A program made the position numbers and the translations under genes. The notes beneath the pieces were generated by a model. That model saw only the letters and a list, made by a program, of their open reading frames with translations. It searched no databases and was not told where the DNA came from. A stretch of DNA of 64,000 bases from Halorubrum salinarum (GTDB taxonomy: Archaea > Halobacteriota > Halobacteria > Halobacteriales > Haloferacaceae): contig NZ_CP053941.1 of assembly GCF_013267195.1 (NCBI RefSeq), forward strand, positions 2,480,001-2,544,000. The letters run 5' to 3'. Below are positions 39,650 through 48,891 of the stretch, in pieces; the first letter of the stretch is position 1, and every line of letters starts with the position of its first letter.

Positions 39650-40483
39650 ATGGGCGGGTCGGACGACGCGGTTCGACTGTGCTGCGGCGACGAGCCGTCG
39701 CTCCGCGACGGCGTCGTCTCGGACCGCGTCGTCTCCGTGTTGTTCGGAACGGACGTCGAGGCGTGGCGAAGGGGTTGGGATCGAACCGCGGCCGGGCCGC
39801 CGGCACGGGAGACGGCAGTGGACGTGAACGACATCGCTCGGAGCGGGGCCACCGCGTCGACGCAGGTGGTACCGAACAACGGACTCGCGTACACGGTGCT
39901 CGGCCGTGACGCCGACAGCGAGCGCGTGCTCGACGCCGTCGCCGATCACTTCGACGGCGTTCCGGAGGGGACGGTCGACCTGTTGGTCGACGACCTCGCA
40001 CCCCTCGCCGCGCGGGAGGGCATCGGCGCCGCGGTCGCGTTCGCGGGTCGTCTCCGCGAGCGCTTCGCCGACGAGGCGAACCGCGTCCTGCTCGGCTGTT
40101 CCGCCGAGTGCTCCGCCGAGCTACTGTCCCGCCTCGACGCCCTCGTCGACGCCGACGCGGCCGCGACGGCGGCGGTCGAGCGGCTCTCGCGCGACGACCC
40201 CACCACCTTCGGGTACGTCCGTCGTCACTGGGCCGAGGCCAGGCGGGGTATCGAGGCGTGCGACCGGAACTACCCGCAGTCGAAGCAGGTCCACGCCGCG
40301 CTGGCCGACCCGGAGACGACGCCGCGGACGCTGGGGGCGACCCTGTCTGGGTTGGTCACGCTCGGCGCGCTGGAGACGTGGGGCGACACGGTGGGACCGA
40401 CCCGATACGACCTCACTGCGTACCGGCCGGATCGGACGCGGGCGATCGGCGCGGCGCTCGAAGCGGACGGCGTCGAGGAGTGA
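39650..40483 (+). CDS. Possible degenerate RecA/KaiC-fold protein with C-terminal winged helix
   Basis: A 277-aa protein. The body alternates strands and helices (VSVLFGTDVEAWRRGW, VVPNNGLAYTVLGRDA, GTVDLLVDDLAPLAAREGIG, RVLLGCSAECSAELL) in a way that resembles KaiC-like ATPases but lacks a P-loop. The last 80 residues (SKQVHAALADPETTPRTLGA, TLSGLVTLGALETWGDTVGP, TRYDL) look like a winged helix. Such haloarchaeal proteins often sit near signalling genes; function unknown. Leaderless start from AGTTTATCAC. Confidence 0.65.
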   Translation: MGGSDDAVRLCCGDEPSLRDGVVSDRVVSVLFGTDVEAWRRGWDRTAAGPPARETAVDVNDIARSGATASTQVVPNNGLAYTVLGRDADSERVLDAVADHFDGVPEGTVDLLVDDLAPLAAREGIGAAVAFAGRLRERFADEANRVLLGCSAECSAELLSRLDALVDADAAATAAVERLSRDDPTTFGYVRRHWAEARRGIEACDRNYPQSKQVHAALADPETTPRTLGATLSGLVTLGALETWGDTVGPTRYDLTAYRPDRTRAIGAALEADGVEE

Positions 40484-40507
40484 AACATCGCCTCCCGACT
40501 CGGCGCG

Positions 40508-40810
40508 TCAGTCGCCCTTTTCGTCCCGCTCGTCGCTCTCCCCGACGCGTCTGAGGTCTGTCTCCACGACTGTGCCGTCGGGCTCCAGCGTCACGCTTCC
40601 GAGGGCGGCGGTCTCGCCGGTGTCGTACCGGGCGTCGACCGCCGCCAGCGTCCGGCGCCTGTCGAGCCGGTCCCAGACGGCCTCCGCGACGAGCGACTGG
40701 AACGCCTCGGGATCGGTCCACCCGGCGTCGATGTCGGAGGGGACGCCGACGACGACTCGGAGCTCCGTCTCGGCGACGCGGATGCCGACGCCGAACGTGT
40801 CCGCACACAT
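40508..40810 (-). CDS. Small conserved hypothetical protein
   Basis: A 100-aa protein beginning MCADTFGVGIRVAETEL; the long frame upstream is Arg-rich shadow. Predicted two-strand, helix (PEAFQSLVAEAVWDRLD), two-strand arrangement (TLAAVDARYDTGETAALGSV, TLEPDGTVVETDLRRV). No known motif. It converges with the 39650 gene; the stops are about 25 bases apart. Confidence 0.6.
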   Translation of the reverse strand: MCADTFGVGIRVAETELRVVVGVPSDIDAGWTDPEAFQSLVAEAVWDRLDRRRTLAAVDARYDTGETAALGSVTLEPDGTVVETDLRRVGESDERDEKGD

Positions 40811-40945
40811 GGACCGTCGTTCGCGTCGGGGGGTGAAATCACCGTCGGGGTCGGTTCGGCGGCGGACGCGACGGCGACCGCGCCGGCCCGCACGCTCGGC
40901 TCTCGAAACCGGTAAGCGCCCCCCGCTCGAAGGGCCGGAAACTCG

Positions 40946-41833
40946 ATGAGTTCGAAGCCAGCGGTGTCGCCGAAGGCGGGGCTCGCGGCGGCGGTCGTCG
41001 CGGTGAGCGCGGGCGCGATCCTCGTCCGCCTGAGCGACGCGCCGAGCTCGGTCGCCGCGTTCTACCGAGTGCTGTTCACGACCCTCCCGCTGGCCTCGGT
41101 GGCGGCGTGGCGGTACCGCGGGGAGTTCGGCCGGATCCGGTCGCGCGACCTCGCGTTCGCGGTGCTGTCCGGCGTCGCGCTCGCGGTCCACTTCGCGGCC
41201 TGGTTCGAGAGCCTCCGGTGGACGAGCGTCGCCGCGAGCGTGACGCTCGTCCAGGCGCAGCCGGTGTTCGTCGCGGTCGGCGCGTGGCTACTGCTACGCG
41301 AACGCGTCACGCGACGGATGGCCGCGGGCATCGCCGTCGCCGTGGCCGGGATGGCGTCGATGTCGCTCGGCGATTTCTTGGGGGGCGTGGCGGTCGGGCC
41401 TCGCCCGCTGTACGGCAACGCGTTGGCGCTGGCCGGTGCCGTCGCCGCGGCGGGGTACGTCTTGGCCGGTCGCTCGCTGCGGCAGCGGATCTCGTTGGTC
41501 CCCTACGTAACCGTCGTGTACAGCGTCTGCGTGGTGGTCCTGCTCGGATTCGTGCTCGCCGCCGGCCACCCGCTGACGGGGTACCCCGCCCGGGAGTGGC
41601 TCCTGTTCGCCGGGCTCGCGGTCGGACCGGGGCTACTCGGCCACACGGTCCTCAACTGGGCGCTCGCGCACCTGGAGTCGAGCGTCGTTTCCGTCTCGCT
41701 GCTCGGTGAGCCGGTCGGCGCGACGCTGCTCGCGGCCGCGCTCCTGTCGGAGACGCCCACTCCGGCGACGGTCGCCGGCGGCTGCGTGGTCCTCGTGGGG
41801 ATCTACGTCACCGCGACGGCGGGCTCCTCGTAG
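40946..41833 (+). CDS. EamA/DMT-superfamily transporter
   Basis: A 295-aa membrane protein with ten predicted helices in two EamA repeats. Typical segments are AVSAGAILVRLSDAPSSVAAFYRVLFTTLPL, WFESLRWTSVAASVTLVQAQPVFVAVGAWLLLRE (only short parts cited), and GLLGHTVLNWALAHLESSVVSVSLLGEPVG. Such transporters export amino acids or metabolites; substrate unknown. Confidence 0.85.
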   Translation: MSSKPAVSPKAGLAAAVVAVSAGAILVRLSDAPSSVAAFYRVLFTTLPLASVAAWRYRGEFGRIRSRDLAFAVLSGVALAVHFAAWFESLRWTSVAASVTLVQAQPVFVAVGAWLLLRERVTRRMAAGIAVAVAGMASMSLGDFLGGVAVGPRPLYGNALALAGAVAAAGYVLAGRSLRQRISLVPYVTVVYSVCVVVLLGFVLAAGHPLTGYPAREWLLFAGLAVGPGLLGHTVLNWALAHLESSVVSVSLLGEPVGATLLAAALLSETPTPATVAGGCVVLVGIYVTATAGSS

Positions 41834-41893
41834 CGTTTTCAGCGCCGATATTTTGGGGTAAACGTTCAAGACCGCGGAACGGGTGGGTCGAGT

Positions 41894-43468
41894 ATGGACC
41901 GGCGAACGGTCGTCGCGTTCGTTGGCGACGACGAGAGCGCCAGCGAACGCGTGGCCCGTGCGGTCGAGGCCGCTTGGAACGGCGCGGGCGGCCCGTCCCT
42001 TCGGACGCTCGCTCCCGCCGACTTCGACGGCGACCGAGACGGCGAGGAGCCGTTGGAAGACACGTGTGGGGTCGTCGTCACCGCCTCGGCCGCGACGGAC
42101 GGCGACGTGAGGAAGGGGCTCGCCGCGCTGCCGTCCCACGTGCCGGTGATCGCGCTCGTCGAGGACGCGACGACGACGACGATCCGGACGCTGCTGGCGG
42201 CCGACGTGGACGACGTGGTCGAGACCGACGACCGCGGCAGCCACGTCGGAGGGGACGCGGCCGACCCGCTCACGGAGCGGATCCGGAGTCGGATGACCCC
42301 CGACCGCGTGAAGCTCGGAGACGACGGCGTCGCCCGACTCTCCGAGGTGTTGCTCGACGCCGGAACGACGCTCATGAGCACGCGAACCGACGAGGTCGGC
42401 ACGAAGATCGAGTGGACGATGGAGAACGTCGGCGAACACGCCGAGCTCGACCGGATCGTCTGTTACCGCGAGGAGGACGGCGAGTTCGTCCCCGCCTACG
42501 ACTGGTGTCCCGAGGGGTTCGACCCGGCGCCGAGGCCGTTCGAGGACTTCCCGGAGCCGGACCTGCTGTCGACGTTCGGCAACGTCGCGCGCGGGTCCGC
42601 CCCGGCCGAGGACGACTCCGAAGGCAATGACGACGTTGGCCTCGCGGGGCCGCCGGCGACGGTCCACGTCCCGCTCGTCGTCGACTGGGAGCTCAGCGGC
42701 ATCGTCGCGTTCGAGTCCGACGACTGCCGCGTCTGGGCCGACGAGGAGGTGGGCCTGTACCGCACCCTCGGCGACCTGATCGCGCACACGATCGCGCGCA
42801 ACGACCGCCGGGAGGCGCTCCGCAGGCAGGCGGAACAGCTCGAACAGTTCAGCGCGGTCGTCTCGCACGACCTGCGGAACCCGCTGAACGTGCTCTCGGG
42901 CTATCTGTCGCTCTCCGAGGACGAGCTCACCCCGTCGCGGTACGAAGCCATGAGCGGCGCGGTCGACCGCATGGAGACGCTGATCGACGACCTGCTCATG
43001 CTCGCGCGCCGCGGCGAGGCGATCGGCGACACGGAGCCGGTGCCGATCGCGGCCGTCGCCGAGGACGCCTGGGGCTCGGTGCGCGCGCCCAACGCGACGC
43101 TCACGATCGCCGACGAGATCGGGCGCGTCGAGGCGGACCCGAGCCGACTCCGGCAGGCCCTCGAGAACCTCTTCCGGAACGCGATCGACCACGGCGGCCC
43201 GGAGGTCTCGATAGAGATCGGCCCGATCACCGACGGCGGCGACGTCGGCGGGATGTACGTCGCCGACGACGGGCCCGGCATCCCTGTCGAACTCGCCGAT
43301 ACGGTGTTCGACTCGGGCGTCTCCTCGGCCGACAGCTCCGGCATCGGCCTGGCGATCGTCGACCGGATCGTCGAGGCGCACGAGTGGGACATCGACGTCA
43401 GGAACGACGACGGCGCCGTCTTCGAACTCACCTTCGACGCGGACGCGACGCGGGTCGCGGCGCCGTAA
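41894..43468 (+). CDS. Sensor histidine kinase with receiver-like and GAF domains
   Basis: A 524-aa soluble kinase. Residues 1-125 resemble a receiver fold but show no clear phospho-acceptor Asp. Residues 150-310 look like a GAF domain. HisKA has the phospho-His in AVVSHDLRNPLNVLSG near 325, and the HATPase contains NLFRNAIDHGG (N-box), DDGPGIP and SGIGLAIV. No transmembrane helices, so it senses a cytosolic signal. No response regulator is adjacent. Confidence 0.88.
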   Translation: MDRRTVVAFVGDDESASERVARAVEAAWNGAGGPSLRTLAPADFDGDRDGEEPLEDTCGVVVTASAATDGDVRKGLAALPSHVPVIALVEDATTTTIRTLLAADVDDVVETDDRGSHVGGDAADPLTERIRSRMTPDRVKLGDDGVARLSEVLLDAGTTLMSTRTDEVGTKIEWTMENVGEHAELDRIVCYREEDGEFVPAYDWCPEGFDPAPRPFEDFPEPDLLSTFGNVARGSAPAEDDSEGNDDVGLAGPPATVHVPLVVDWELSGIVAFESDDCRVWADEEVGLYRTLGDLIAHTIARNDRREALRRQAEQLEQFSAVVSHDLRNPLNVLSGYLSLSEDELTPSRYEAMSGAVDRMETLIDDLLMLARRGEAIGDTEPVPIAAVAEDAWGSVRAPNATLTIADEIGRVEADPSRLRQALENLFRNAIDHGGPEVSIEIGPITDGGDVGGMYVADDGPGIPVELADTVFDSGVSSADSSGIGLAIVDRIVEAHEWDIDVRNDDGAVFELTFDADATRVAAP

Positions 43469-43536
43469 CGCTTGGTCGGCGGCGTCCCCGCGACTCGGTC
43501 AGTTCTCGGCGATCCGCTCAGTCCTCGGTGATCTAC

Positions 43537-44037
43537 TCAGTTCTCGGTGAACCGGTCGACGGTCCGGCGGTGCCGGTCGCGGAACATTCCCTCGAATCCC
43601 ACCTTCGCCATCGGCCCGACCGCGTCGCCCAGCGGGCCGAGCGGCAGCCGATAGGCGACCGTGTCGACGAGGAGCGTCTCGTCGCCGTCGGCGTAGAACG
43701 CGTGGGTGTGCTCCCACCGTCGGAACGGGCCGCCTTCCATCACGTCGACGAACCGGGCGGAGCGCTCCGGAGACGCCGTGCCGTCGGGCTCGCGCTCGAC
43801 GATCCGCGAGGTCCACCGCTGGCGCGGTCCGGCCCCGAACGGGCGGACCGACATCTCGATCTCCGAGCCCGCGACGAGGACCTCGGGGTCGGGGGATCCG
43901 TCCGGGCCCGCGACGCCGTCGACGCGGAGACGCATCCAGTCCGGGGTGAGTTCTCGCAGTCCGTCGACCGTGGAGTGAAAATCCCACACGTCTTCGATCG
44001 GGGCCGGCACCCGAGTCGTCCGCCTGTACGTCGGCAT
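43537..44037 (-). CDS. SRPBCC-family protein
   Basis: A 166-aa START/SRPBCC-like helix-grip protein beginning MPTYRRTTRVPAPIEDVWDF. Further typical segments are ELTPDWMRLRVDG, VAGSEIEMSVRPFG, RWTSRIVEREPDG, RWEHTHAFYADGDETLLVDTV and GPMAKVGFEGMFRDRHRRTV. It likely binds a hydrophobic ligand. The in-frame extension to 45312 is antisense to the next genes and not coding. Confidence 0.85.
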   Translation of the reverse strand: MPTYRRTTRVPAPIEDVWDFHSTVDGLRELTPDWMRLRVDGVAGPDGSPDPEVLVAGSEIEMSVRPFGAGPRQRWTSRIVEREPDGTASPERSARFVDVMEGGPFRRWEHTHAFYADGDETLLVDTVAYRLPLGPLGDAVGPMAKVGFEGMFRDRHRRTVDRFTEN

Positions 44038-44130
44038 ACCCGCGGTACGGTGCGGGCGGACAAAAAGCCGTCCTCGGCGGCGGTTCGGGGACCGAAACCC
44101 GCATGTCCGCGGGCGGTGTGAGACGAGACG

Positions 44131-45057
44131 ATGGAACGCGGGGCGATCGACGTCGGCGACCTGGCTGGACCGTTCGATCTCCAGGCGACCCTGGAGAGCG
44201 GACAGAGCTACCTCTGGAACCGCGCGGACGGCGAGACCTACGACGAGCTTCACGCCCACGGCGGCGACGCGTGGTACGAGACCGTCGTCGACCCGATTCC
44301 CGGGGTGACGGAGGAACGGGTCGCCGTCCGGGTCAGACAGGAGGGCGGCGTCCACGACGGCACGCTGCGATGGGAGGCGTCGACGGACGCCGAGCCGCTG
44401 TTGACGCACCTGCTCCGGCTCGACGACGACCTCGACGCGATCCTGGACGCAACGCCCGACCTGCCGCTGCTGGAACGGGCCTACGACGCCTACGAGGGGA
44501 TGCGGCTGACCCGGGACCCGGTGTTCCCCTGTCTGATCTCGTTCATCTGCTCGGCGCAGATGCGGGTCGCGCGGATCCACGGGATGCAGCGCCGGCTCCG
44601 GGAGACGTACGGCGATGCGGTCGCGCTCGGCGACGAGACGTACCGAGCGTTCCCGACGCCGGATCAGCTGGCCGCGCGCACCGAGGAGGAGCTCCGCGAC
44701 CTCTCCCTGGGCTACCGGGCGCCGTACGTCCAGCGCACCGCGGAGATGGTCGCGAGCGGCGAGGCCGACCCGCTGGCGGCGGCCGACCTCCCCTACGAGG
44801 AGGCGCGGGAGTCGCTCACGCGGTTCGTCGGCGTCGGGGACAAGGTCGCCGACTGCGTGCTGTTGTTCTCGCTGGGGTTCCTCGAAGCGGTGCCGCTCGA
44901 CACCTGGATCCGCACGACCATCGAGGAGTACTACCCCGACTGCGACCGCGGGAGCTACGCGGCGACCTCCCGCGCGATCCGCGAGCGGTTCGGCGGCGAG
45001 TTCGCCGGCTACGCGCAGACGTACGTGTTCTACTACCTCCGCGCCGGCGGGGAGTGA
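44131..45057 (+). CDS. HhH-GPD DNA glycosylase, OGG1/AlkA type
   Basis: A 308-aa base-excision repair glycosylase. An N-terminal TBP-like domain (FDLQATLESGQSYLWNRADG) precedes the HhH core, with catalytic Lys in FVGVGDKVADCVLLFSLG near 239 and Asp in AVPLDTWIRTTIEEYY near 257. The Lys/Asp pair makes it a bifunctional 8-oxoguanine-type glycosylase/lyase by family rules. No iron-sulfur cysteine cluster. Confidence 0.88.
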   Translation: MERGAIDVGDLAGPFDLQATLESGQSYLWNRADGETYDELHAHGGDAWYETVVDPIPGVTEERVAVRVRQEGGVHDGTLRWEASTDAEPLLTHLLRLDDDLDAILDATPDLPLLERAYDAYEGMRLTRDPVFPCLISFICSAQMRVARIHGMQRRLRETYGDAVALGDETYRAFPTPDQLAARTEEELRDLSLGYRAPYVQRTAEMVASGEADPLAAADLPYEEARESLTRFVGVGDKVADCVLLFSLGFLEAVPLDTWIRTTIEEYYPDCDRGSYAATSRAIRERFGGEFAGYAQTYVFYYLRAGGE

Positions 45058-45196
45058 GCGGCGGGCCCGCGTCCGCGGACGGCCGGCGTCTCCGCGGGAA
45101 CGAGCGGCCGCGAGACGCCCGCTCGCCGACCGCGTCGACCGCCGAGAAGCGGCCGGCCGAAGTTTGATACTCGTTCGCGTGGTACGCTCGGACGTG

Positions 45197-45637
45197 ATGG
45201 ACTGTCGAGTCGTCGTCGAGGCCGCGGTCCCGGTGTACGACGTGGAGACCCCTGACGAGGCGGTCCGGATCGCCATCTCGAAGACCGGCGAGATGCTCAA
45301 CCCGGACCTCAACTACGTCGAGATCGACACCGACACGCGGACGTCGCCGAGCGGTGAGCAGCTCGACCCGGCGTTCGTCGCGGCCGACGAGGCGCTCGTC
45401 GCCCTCGAACTCCGGATGGACGTGTTCAACGTCGACCGCGACGAACACGCCAGCCGCGTCGCGCGCAAGGAGATCGGCAAGCGGCTCCGTAACATTCCGC
45501 TGAAAGTGCTGTCCGTGACCGAGATCGATCCCGAGGAGAGCGACCGCCCGGAGGACTCCCCGACGGCCGAGGAGCCGTCAGCGTCGGCGGGCGACGGGTC
45601 CGACCCCGACGAGAACGGGGCGGCCGACGGTCGCTGA
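45197..45637 (+). CDS. DUF555/UPF0212 family protein
   Basis: A 146-aa protein. MDCRVVVEAAVPVYDVETPDEAVRIAISKTGEMLNPDLNYVEID is the DUF555 signature region (quoted in parts; residues 1-44), found only in archaea. The last 35 residues are an acidic tail. Function unknown. Confidence 0.85.
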   Translation: MDCRVVVEAAVPVYDVETPDEAVRIAISKTGEMLNPDLNYVEIDTDTRTSPSGEQLDPAFVAADEALVALELRMDVFNVDRDEHASRVARKEIGKRLRNIPLKVLSVTEIDPEESDRPEDSPTAEEPSASAGDGSDPDENGAADGR

Positions 45638-45759
45638 GACTCAAGAACGGTCTCCGGCACCGACGGTCCGCGGGCGAGAACGACGCGGGGCGACGGACGG
45701 CGGCGACGACGCTAGTCGGCGGACGGTCGGTCGGCGAGGAGTAGCGCGCAGTAGACGGT

Positions 45760-45993
45760 TCAGTCGGCCGTCGGGGCCAGCGGCTCCGATTCGGACGACT
45801 CCATCGGCTCGGTGATTCCCTCGGTCAGCTTGAAAACGGCGGCTTTGTGGTCGGTCTTCGACTTGTGAATCGATGTCGGCTTGACGCCCAGTTCTTCATA
45901 GGCTTCGAGGTCGACGTCGTCGTCCCAGAACTCGCACTGTTTTCGTACCTCCGCGAGGAGACCGTGAAGATGGATGAGCTCCTGCTTCTTCAT
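45760..45993 (-). CDS. UPF0058 family protein
   Basis: A 77-aa protein. MKKQELIHLHGLLAEVRKQCE is the conserved UPF0058 opening, followed by LEAYEELGVKPTSIHKSKTDHKAAVF and a short acidic tail. Helical, cytosolic, function unknown. TTATATTATTATC in the plus strand near 46020-46033 marks its AT-rich promoter. Confidence 0.85.
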   Translation of the reverse strand: MKKQELIHLHGLLAEVRKQCEFWDDDVDLEAYEELGVKPTSIHKSKTDHKAAVFKLTEGITEPMESSESEPLAPTAD

Positions 45994-46230
45994 GAGTACC
46001 AGTCCTTTGCTACCGGAGGTTTATATTATTATCTTGAGTCACGTTACCATACTGTTCGCGTATTTCGTGAGTAGCGGCGCGGAGAAGTGGATTCTCGATA
46101 GATCGATCAGGATCGTTTACGACCGTCCGCGGCGATCGCCCGCTCGCGAGCGACGGGCGTCGCTAGGGGGTCGGTCACTCGTCGATCGGAGGGCGCGGCG
46201 TCGCGGACGGTCGTCGTCGCCGGCGGTGCG

Positions 46231-46410
46231 CTACTGGAACTGCTTGACGGCCTCGAGGTCGCGTTCCGTCCGCATGAACTCCGTCAGGCGGCGCGTCGCG
46301 TGACACGCCGAACAGCTGAAGTTGGACCGCAGATCCTGAAGCTCGGCGGGGTTGTCCTGCCACTCCTTGCCGCACTCCGGACAGACGAGTCTGACGAACG
46401 CGTCAACCAT
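46231..46410 (-). CDS. Small zinc-ribbon protein
   Basis: A 59-aa protein starting MVDAFVRLVCPECGKEW. The Cys pairs CPEC and CSAC form a zinc ribbon, followed by ATRRLTEFMRTERDLEAVKQF. Common in haloarchaea as a stand-alone small protein; partner unknown. The frame upstream of residue 1 is not credible. Confidence 0.75.
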   Translation of the reverse strand: MVDAFVRLVCPECGKEWQDNPAELQDLRSNFSCSACHATRRLTEFMRTERDLEAVKQFQ

Positions 46411-46534
46411 GTCACCCAGTACAGGCGGCCGCGTTAAAAACGTGTGTGGCGGGCGATCCGCGACTGTCGGCGGGTCGATCTCGCGGTCGGTTCGACGGGC
46501 CGGTCCCACGGCCGGTTCGATCGTCGTCGCCCGC

Positions 46535-47584
46535 TCAGGCGCTCACGGTGCCGCTCGCGTCGAGCAGCTCCTTGTACCGGTTCCGGATGGTGACCTCCGA
46601 GACGTCGGCGACGTCGGACACCTGGCTCTGGGTCACCTTCTCGTTCGACAGCAGCGCCGCGGCGTAGACGGCGGCCGCGGCGAGCCCGACCGGCGACTTG
46701 CCGCTGGTGATCCCCGCGTTCGCGGCGTCGTCGAGCAGTTCGCGCGCGCGCCGCTCGGTCTCCTCGGAGAGGTCGAGCCGCGAGACGAACCGGGGCACGT
46801 AGCTCGTCGGGTCCGCGGGCTGGACGCGCAGCCCGAGCTCGCGGATGACGTAGCGGTACGTCCGTGTGAGCTCCATCTTCTCGACCCGGGAGACCGCGGT
46901 GAACTCGTCGAGGCTCCGGGGGTTCCCCACCTGCCGAGCGGCGGCGTACAGCGAGGCGGTGGCGACGCCCTCGATCGAACGGCCCGGAAGGAGGTTCTCG
47001 CCCAGCGCGCGGCGGTAGATGACCGACGCGGTCTCGCGGACGTTGTCCGGGAGGCCCAGCGCGCTGGACATGCGGTCGATCTCGCCGAGCGCCTGCTTGA
47101 GGTTGCGCTCCTTGGAGTCGCGGGTACGGAAGCGCTCGTTCCACGTCCGCAGCCGCTGCATCCGGCGCCGCTGTCGCCCCGTGAGCGACTTGCCGTAGGC
47201 GTCTTTGTCCTGCCAGCCGATGTTCGTCGAGAGCCCCTTGTCGTGCATCATGTTCGTCGTGGGGGCCCCCACACGCGACTTGCTGTCGCGCTCGCCGGAG
47301 TTGAACGCGCGCCACTCCGGGCCGCGGTCGACCGAGTCCTCCTCGACGACGAGCCCGCAGTCGCTACACACCGTCTCGCCGTGTTCCGTGTCCGTGGCGA
47401 GCCGGCCGTCGCACTCCGGACAGGTGGTGATCTGCTCGCTCTCCGTGCGCTCGTCGACGCTCGTCGACTCCGCTCCCGCCGCGTCCCTCGTTCGGGTGTG
47501 CTCGCCGGTCGCGGACGCGTCGCCCCGGTCCGCGAGTCGGTCTCGTTCCGTGCCGCCGTCGCTGTAGGTGTATGTCTCTGTCAT
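46535..47584 (-). CDS. tfb: Transcription initiation factor TFB
   Basis: A 349-aa factor bridging TBP and RNA polymerase. A 50-residue acidic leader precedes the zinc ribbon (Cys 55, 58, 73 and 76: CPECDG and CSDCGLV), the B-finger/reader (DRGPEWRAFNSGERDSKSRV, GAPTT), and two cyclin repeats (starting near ERNLKQALGEIDRM and VPRFVSRLDLSEE). The recognition helix VTQSQVSDVADVSEVTIRNR binds BRE. Haloarchaea carry several TFBs; this one is not placed among paralogues. Upstream: CATTTATATTC at 47669-47680 and TGTATTTTC near 47613-47623. Confidence 0.95.
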   Translation of the reverse strand: MTETYTYSDGGTERDRLADRGDASATGEHTRTRDAAGAESTSVDERTESEQITTCPECDGRLATDTEHGETVCSDCGLVVEEDSVDRGPEWRAFNSGERDSKSRVGAPTTNMMHDKGLSTNIGWQDKDAYGKSLTGRQRRRMQRLRTWNERFRTRDSKERNLKQALGEIDRMSSALGLPDNVRETASVIYRRALGENLLPGRSIEGVATASLYAAARQVGNPRSLDEFTAVSRVEKMELTRTYRYVIRELGLRVQPADPTSYVPRFVSRLDLSEETERRARELLDDAANAGITSGKSPVGLAAAAVYAAALLSNEKVTQSQVSDVADVSEVTIRNRYKELLDASGTVSA

Positions 47585-47867
47585 GGGCTTGCTCCGACGA
47601 TCCCCCGACGAAAATACAGCGAGGTCCGCAATCGCCAGTCTGTTAACGTGTAGTTAGTGGCGAAAGAATATAAATGTGTCGCTCTCAACGGTGGTGGGAG
47701 AAAGACGAAATTCGCCTTAGGGAGAGGAAAACGGCCGTCACGGCGCCCCGTTGGGGTCCGATCACGACGACGCAGGTCGCGCCGTTCGCGACGCACGATC
47801 GTATAAATACTTCTCTCCCGGACGCTCCGGACGGCGTGGCCGACCGGAAAACGGCGGTTCTCCCGGT

Positions 47868-48824
47868 CTATCGGCTACGGCTCACCGGGAACGCGACCCG
47901 GTCCGGGTTGTCGTTGAACCGTTCGAGGATCCGCTCGTACAGCCTGTTCTTCACGCGCTGGCCGCGGCGCGGGTGCGTGAGGTACCGCACCCGGAGCTCC
48001 ACCCAGGACTCCTCCTGCCGGACGTTGACGCTCGGGCCGTCGTGGACCTCCAGTTCGACGGGCGTCTCCGCGAGCGCGTCGCGGTAGGCGGCGATCCCCT
48101 CGGCCATGTCCCGGCCGACCAGGTCGGTCGCCTCCTCGATCATCACCGAGCGCGCGAACTCCAGGTCGGTCTCGTAGGCCACCTGAACCGAGACCTCGTT
48201 CCAGACGTACGGCGACCCGCCGCCGCCGAAGTTGACGACGTTCGACGACAGGACCACGCTGTTCGGAACGGTGACCACCCGTCCGGAGGGCTGGTTCGTC
48301 GTCACCAGTTCCCCGTTGATCTCCCACAGCGTCGTCACGAGGAAGTCGACGCCGATCACGTCGCCCTTCGCGTCGTCGATCCGGACCCGGTCGCCGACGC
48401 CGAACGGCTGCTTGACCGCGATGTACACCCACGCGATCAGCGATAAGAGCGGCTGCTGGAGCGCGAAGGTGACCGCGAACCCGATGACGCCGAGCGAGAA
48501 CAGGAGGCCGAGCCAGTTCTCGGTCGCCACCGCGAGGGTCGCCACGGTCCCGACGACCCCGAACGCCAGTCGAAGCAGGTTCCGGACGTTGTGCGCCCGG
48601 CGCTTGCTGGCCGACCGGGTCAGCACCCGGACCGCGAGCAGGTAGCTCCCGTACACGAGCCCCGCGACGGCGACGACGAGCAGCGAGCGGCCCACGACCA
48701 CCGAGGCGGGGTACCCGCCGATCGGCGGCCAGGTCGCCAGCGCGTCGGTCGTGCCGGCGATCGTCCCGCCGATCCCCGCGAACAGGCCGACCGCGACCGA
48801 CGCGAGCCCGAGTGGACGCCTCAC
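47868..48824 (-). CDS. MscS-family mechanosensitive channel
   Basis: About 318 aa from the GTG at 48822-48824 (MRRPLGLASVAVGLFAG); 20 further upstream codons are possible. Three or four helices are followed by the pore helix region (GVIGFAVTFALQQPLLSLIA) and beta domain (VGDRVRIDDAKGDVIGVDFLVTTLWEINGELV in parts, VVTVPNSVVLSSNVVNF). The fold and motifs are typical of small-conductance channels that relieve osmotic stress, apt for a halophile. Confidence 0.88.
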   Translation of the reverse strand: MRRPLGLASVAVGLFAGIGGTIAGTTDALATWPPIGGYPASVVVGRSLLVVAVAGLVYGSYLLAVRVLTRSASKRRAHNVRNLLRLAFGVVGTVATLAVATENWLGLLFSLGVIGFAVTFALQQPLLSLIAWVYIAVKQPFGVGDRVRIDDAKGDVIGVDFLVTTLWEINGELVTTNQPSGRVVTVPNSVVLSSNVVNFGGGGSPYVWNEVSVQVAYETDLEFARSVMIEEATDLVGRDMAEGIAAYRDALAETPVELEVHDGPSVNVRQEESWVELRVRYLTHPRRGQRVKNRLYERILERFNDNPDRVAFPVSRSR

Positions 48825-48891
48825 GCTCGTCGCTCGCCGCCGACCGGCAAAACGGTTGCGCCGTCCCGGACGCCGCTCCGGCAATCGCCCG

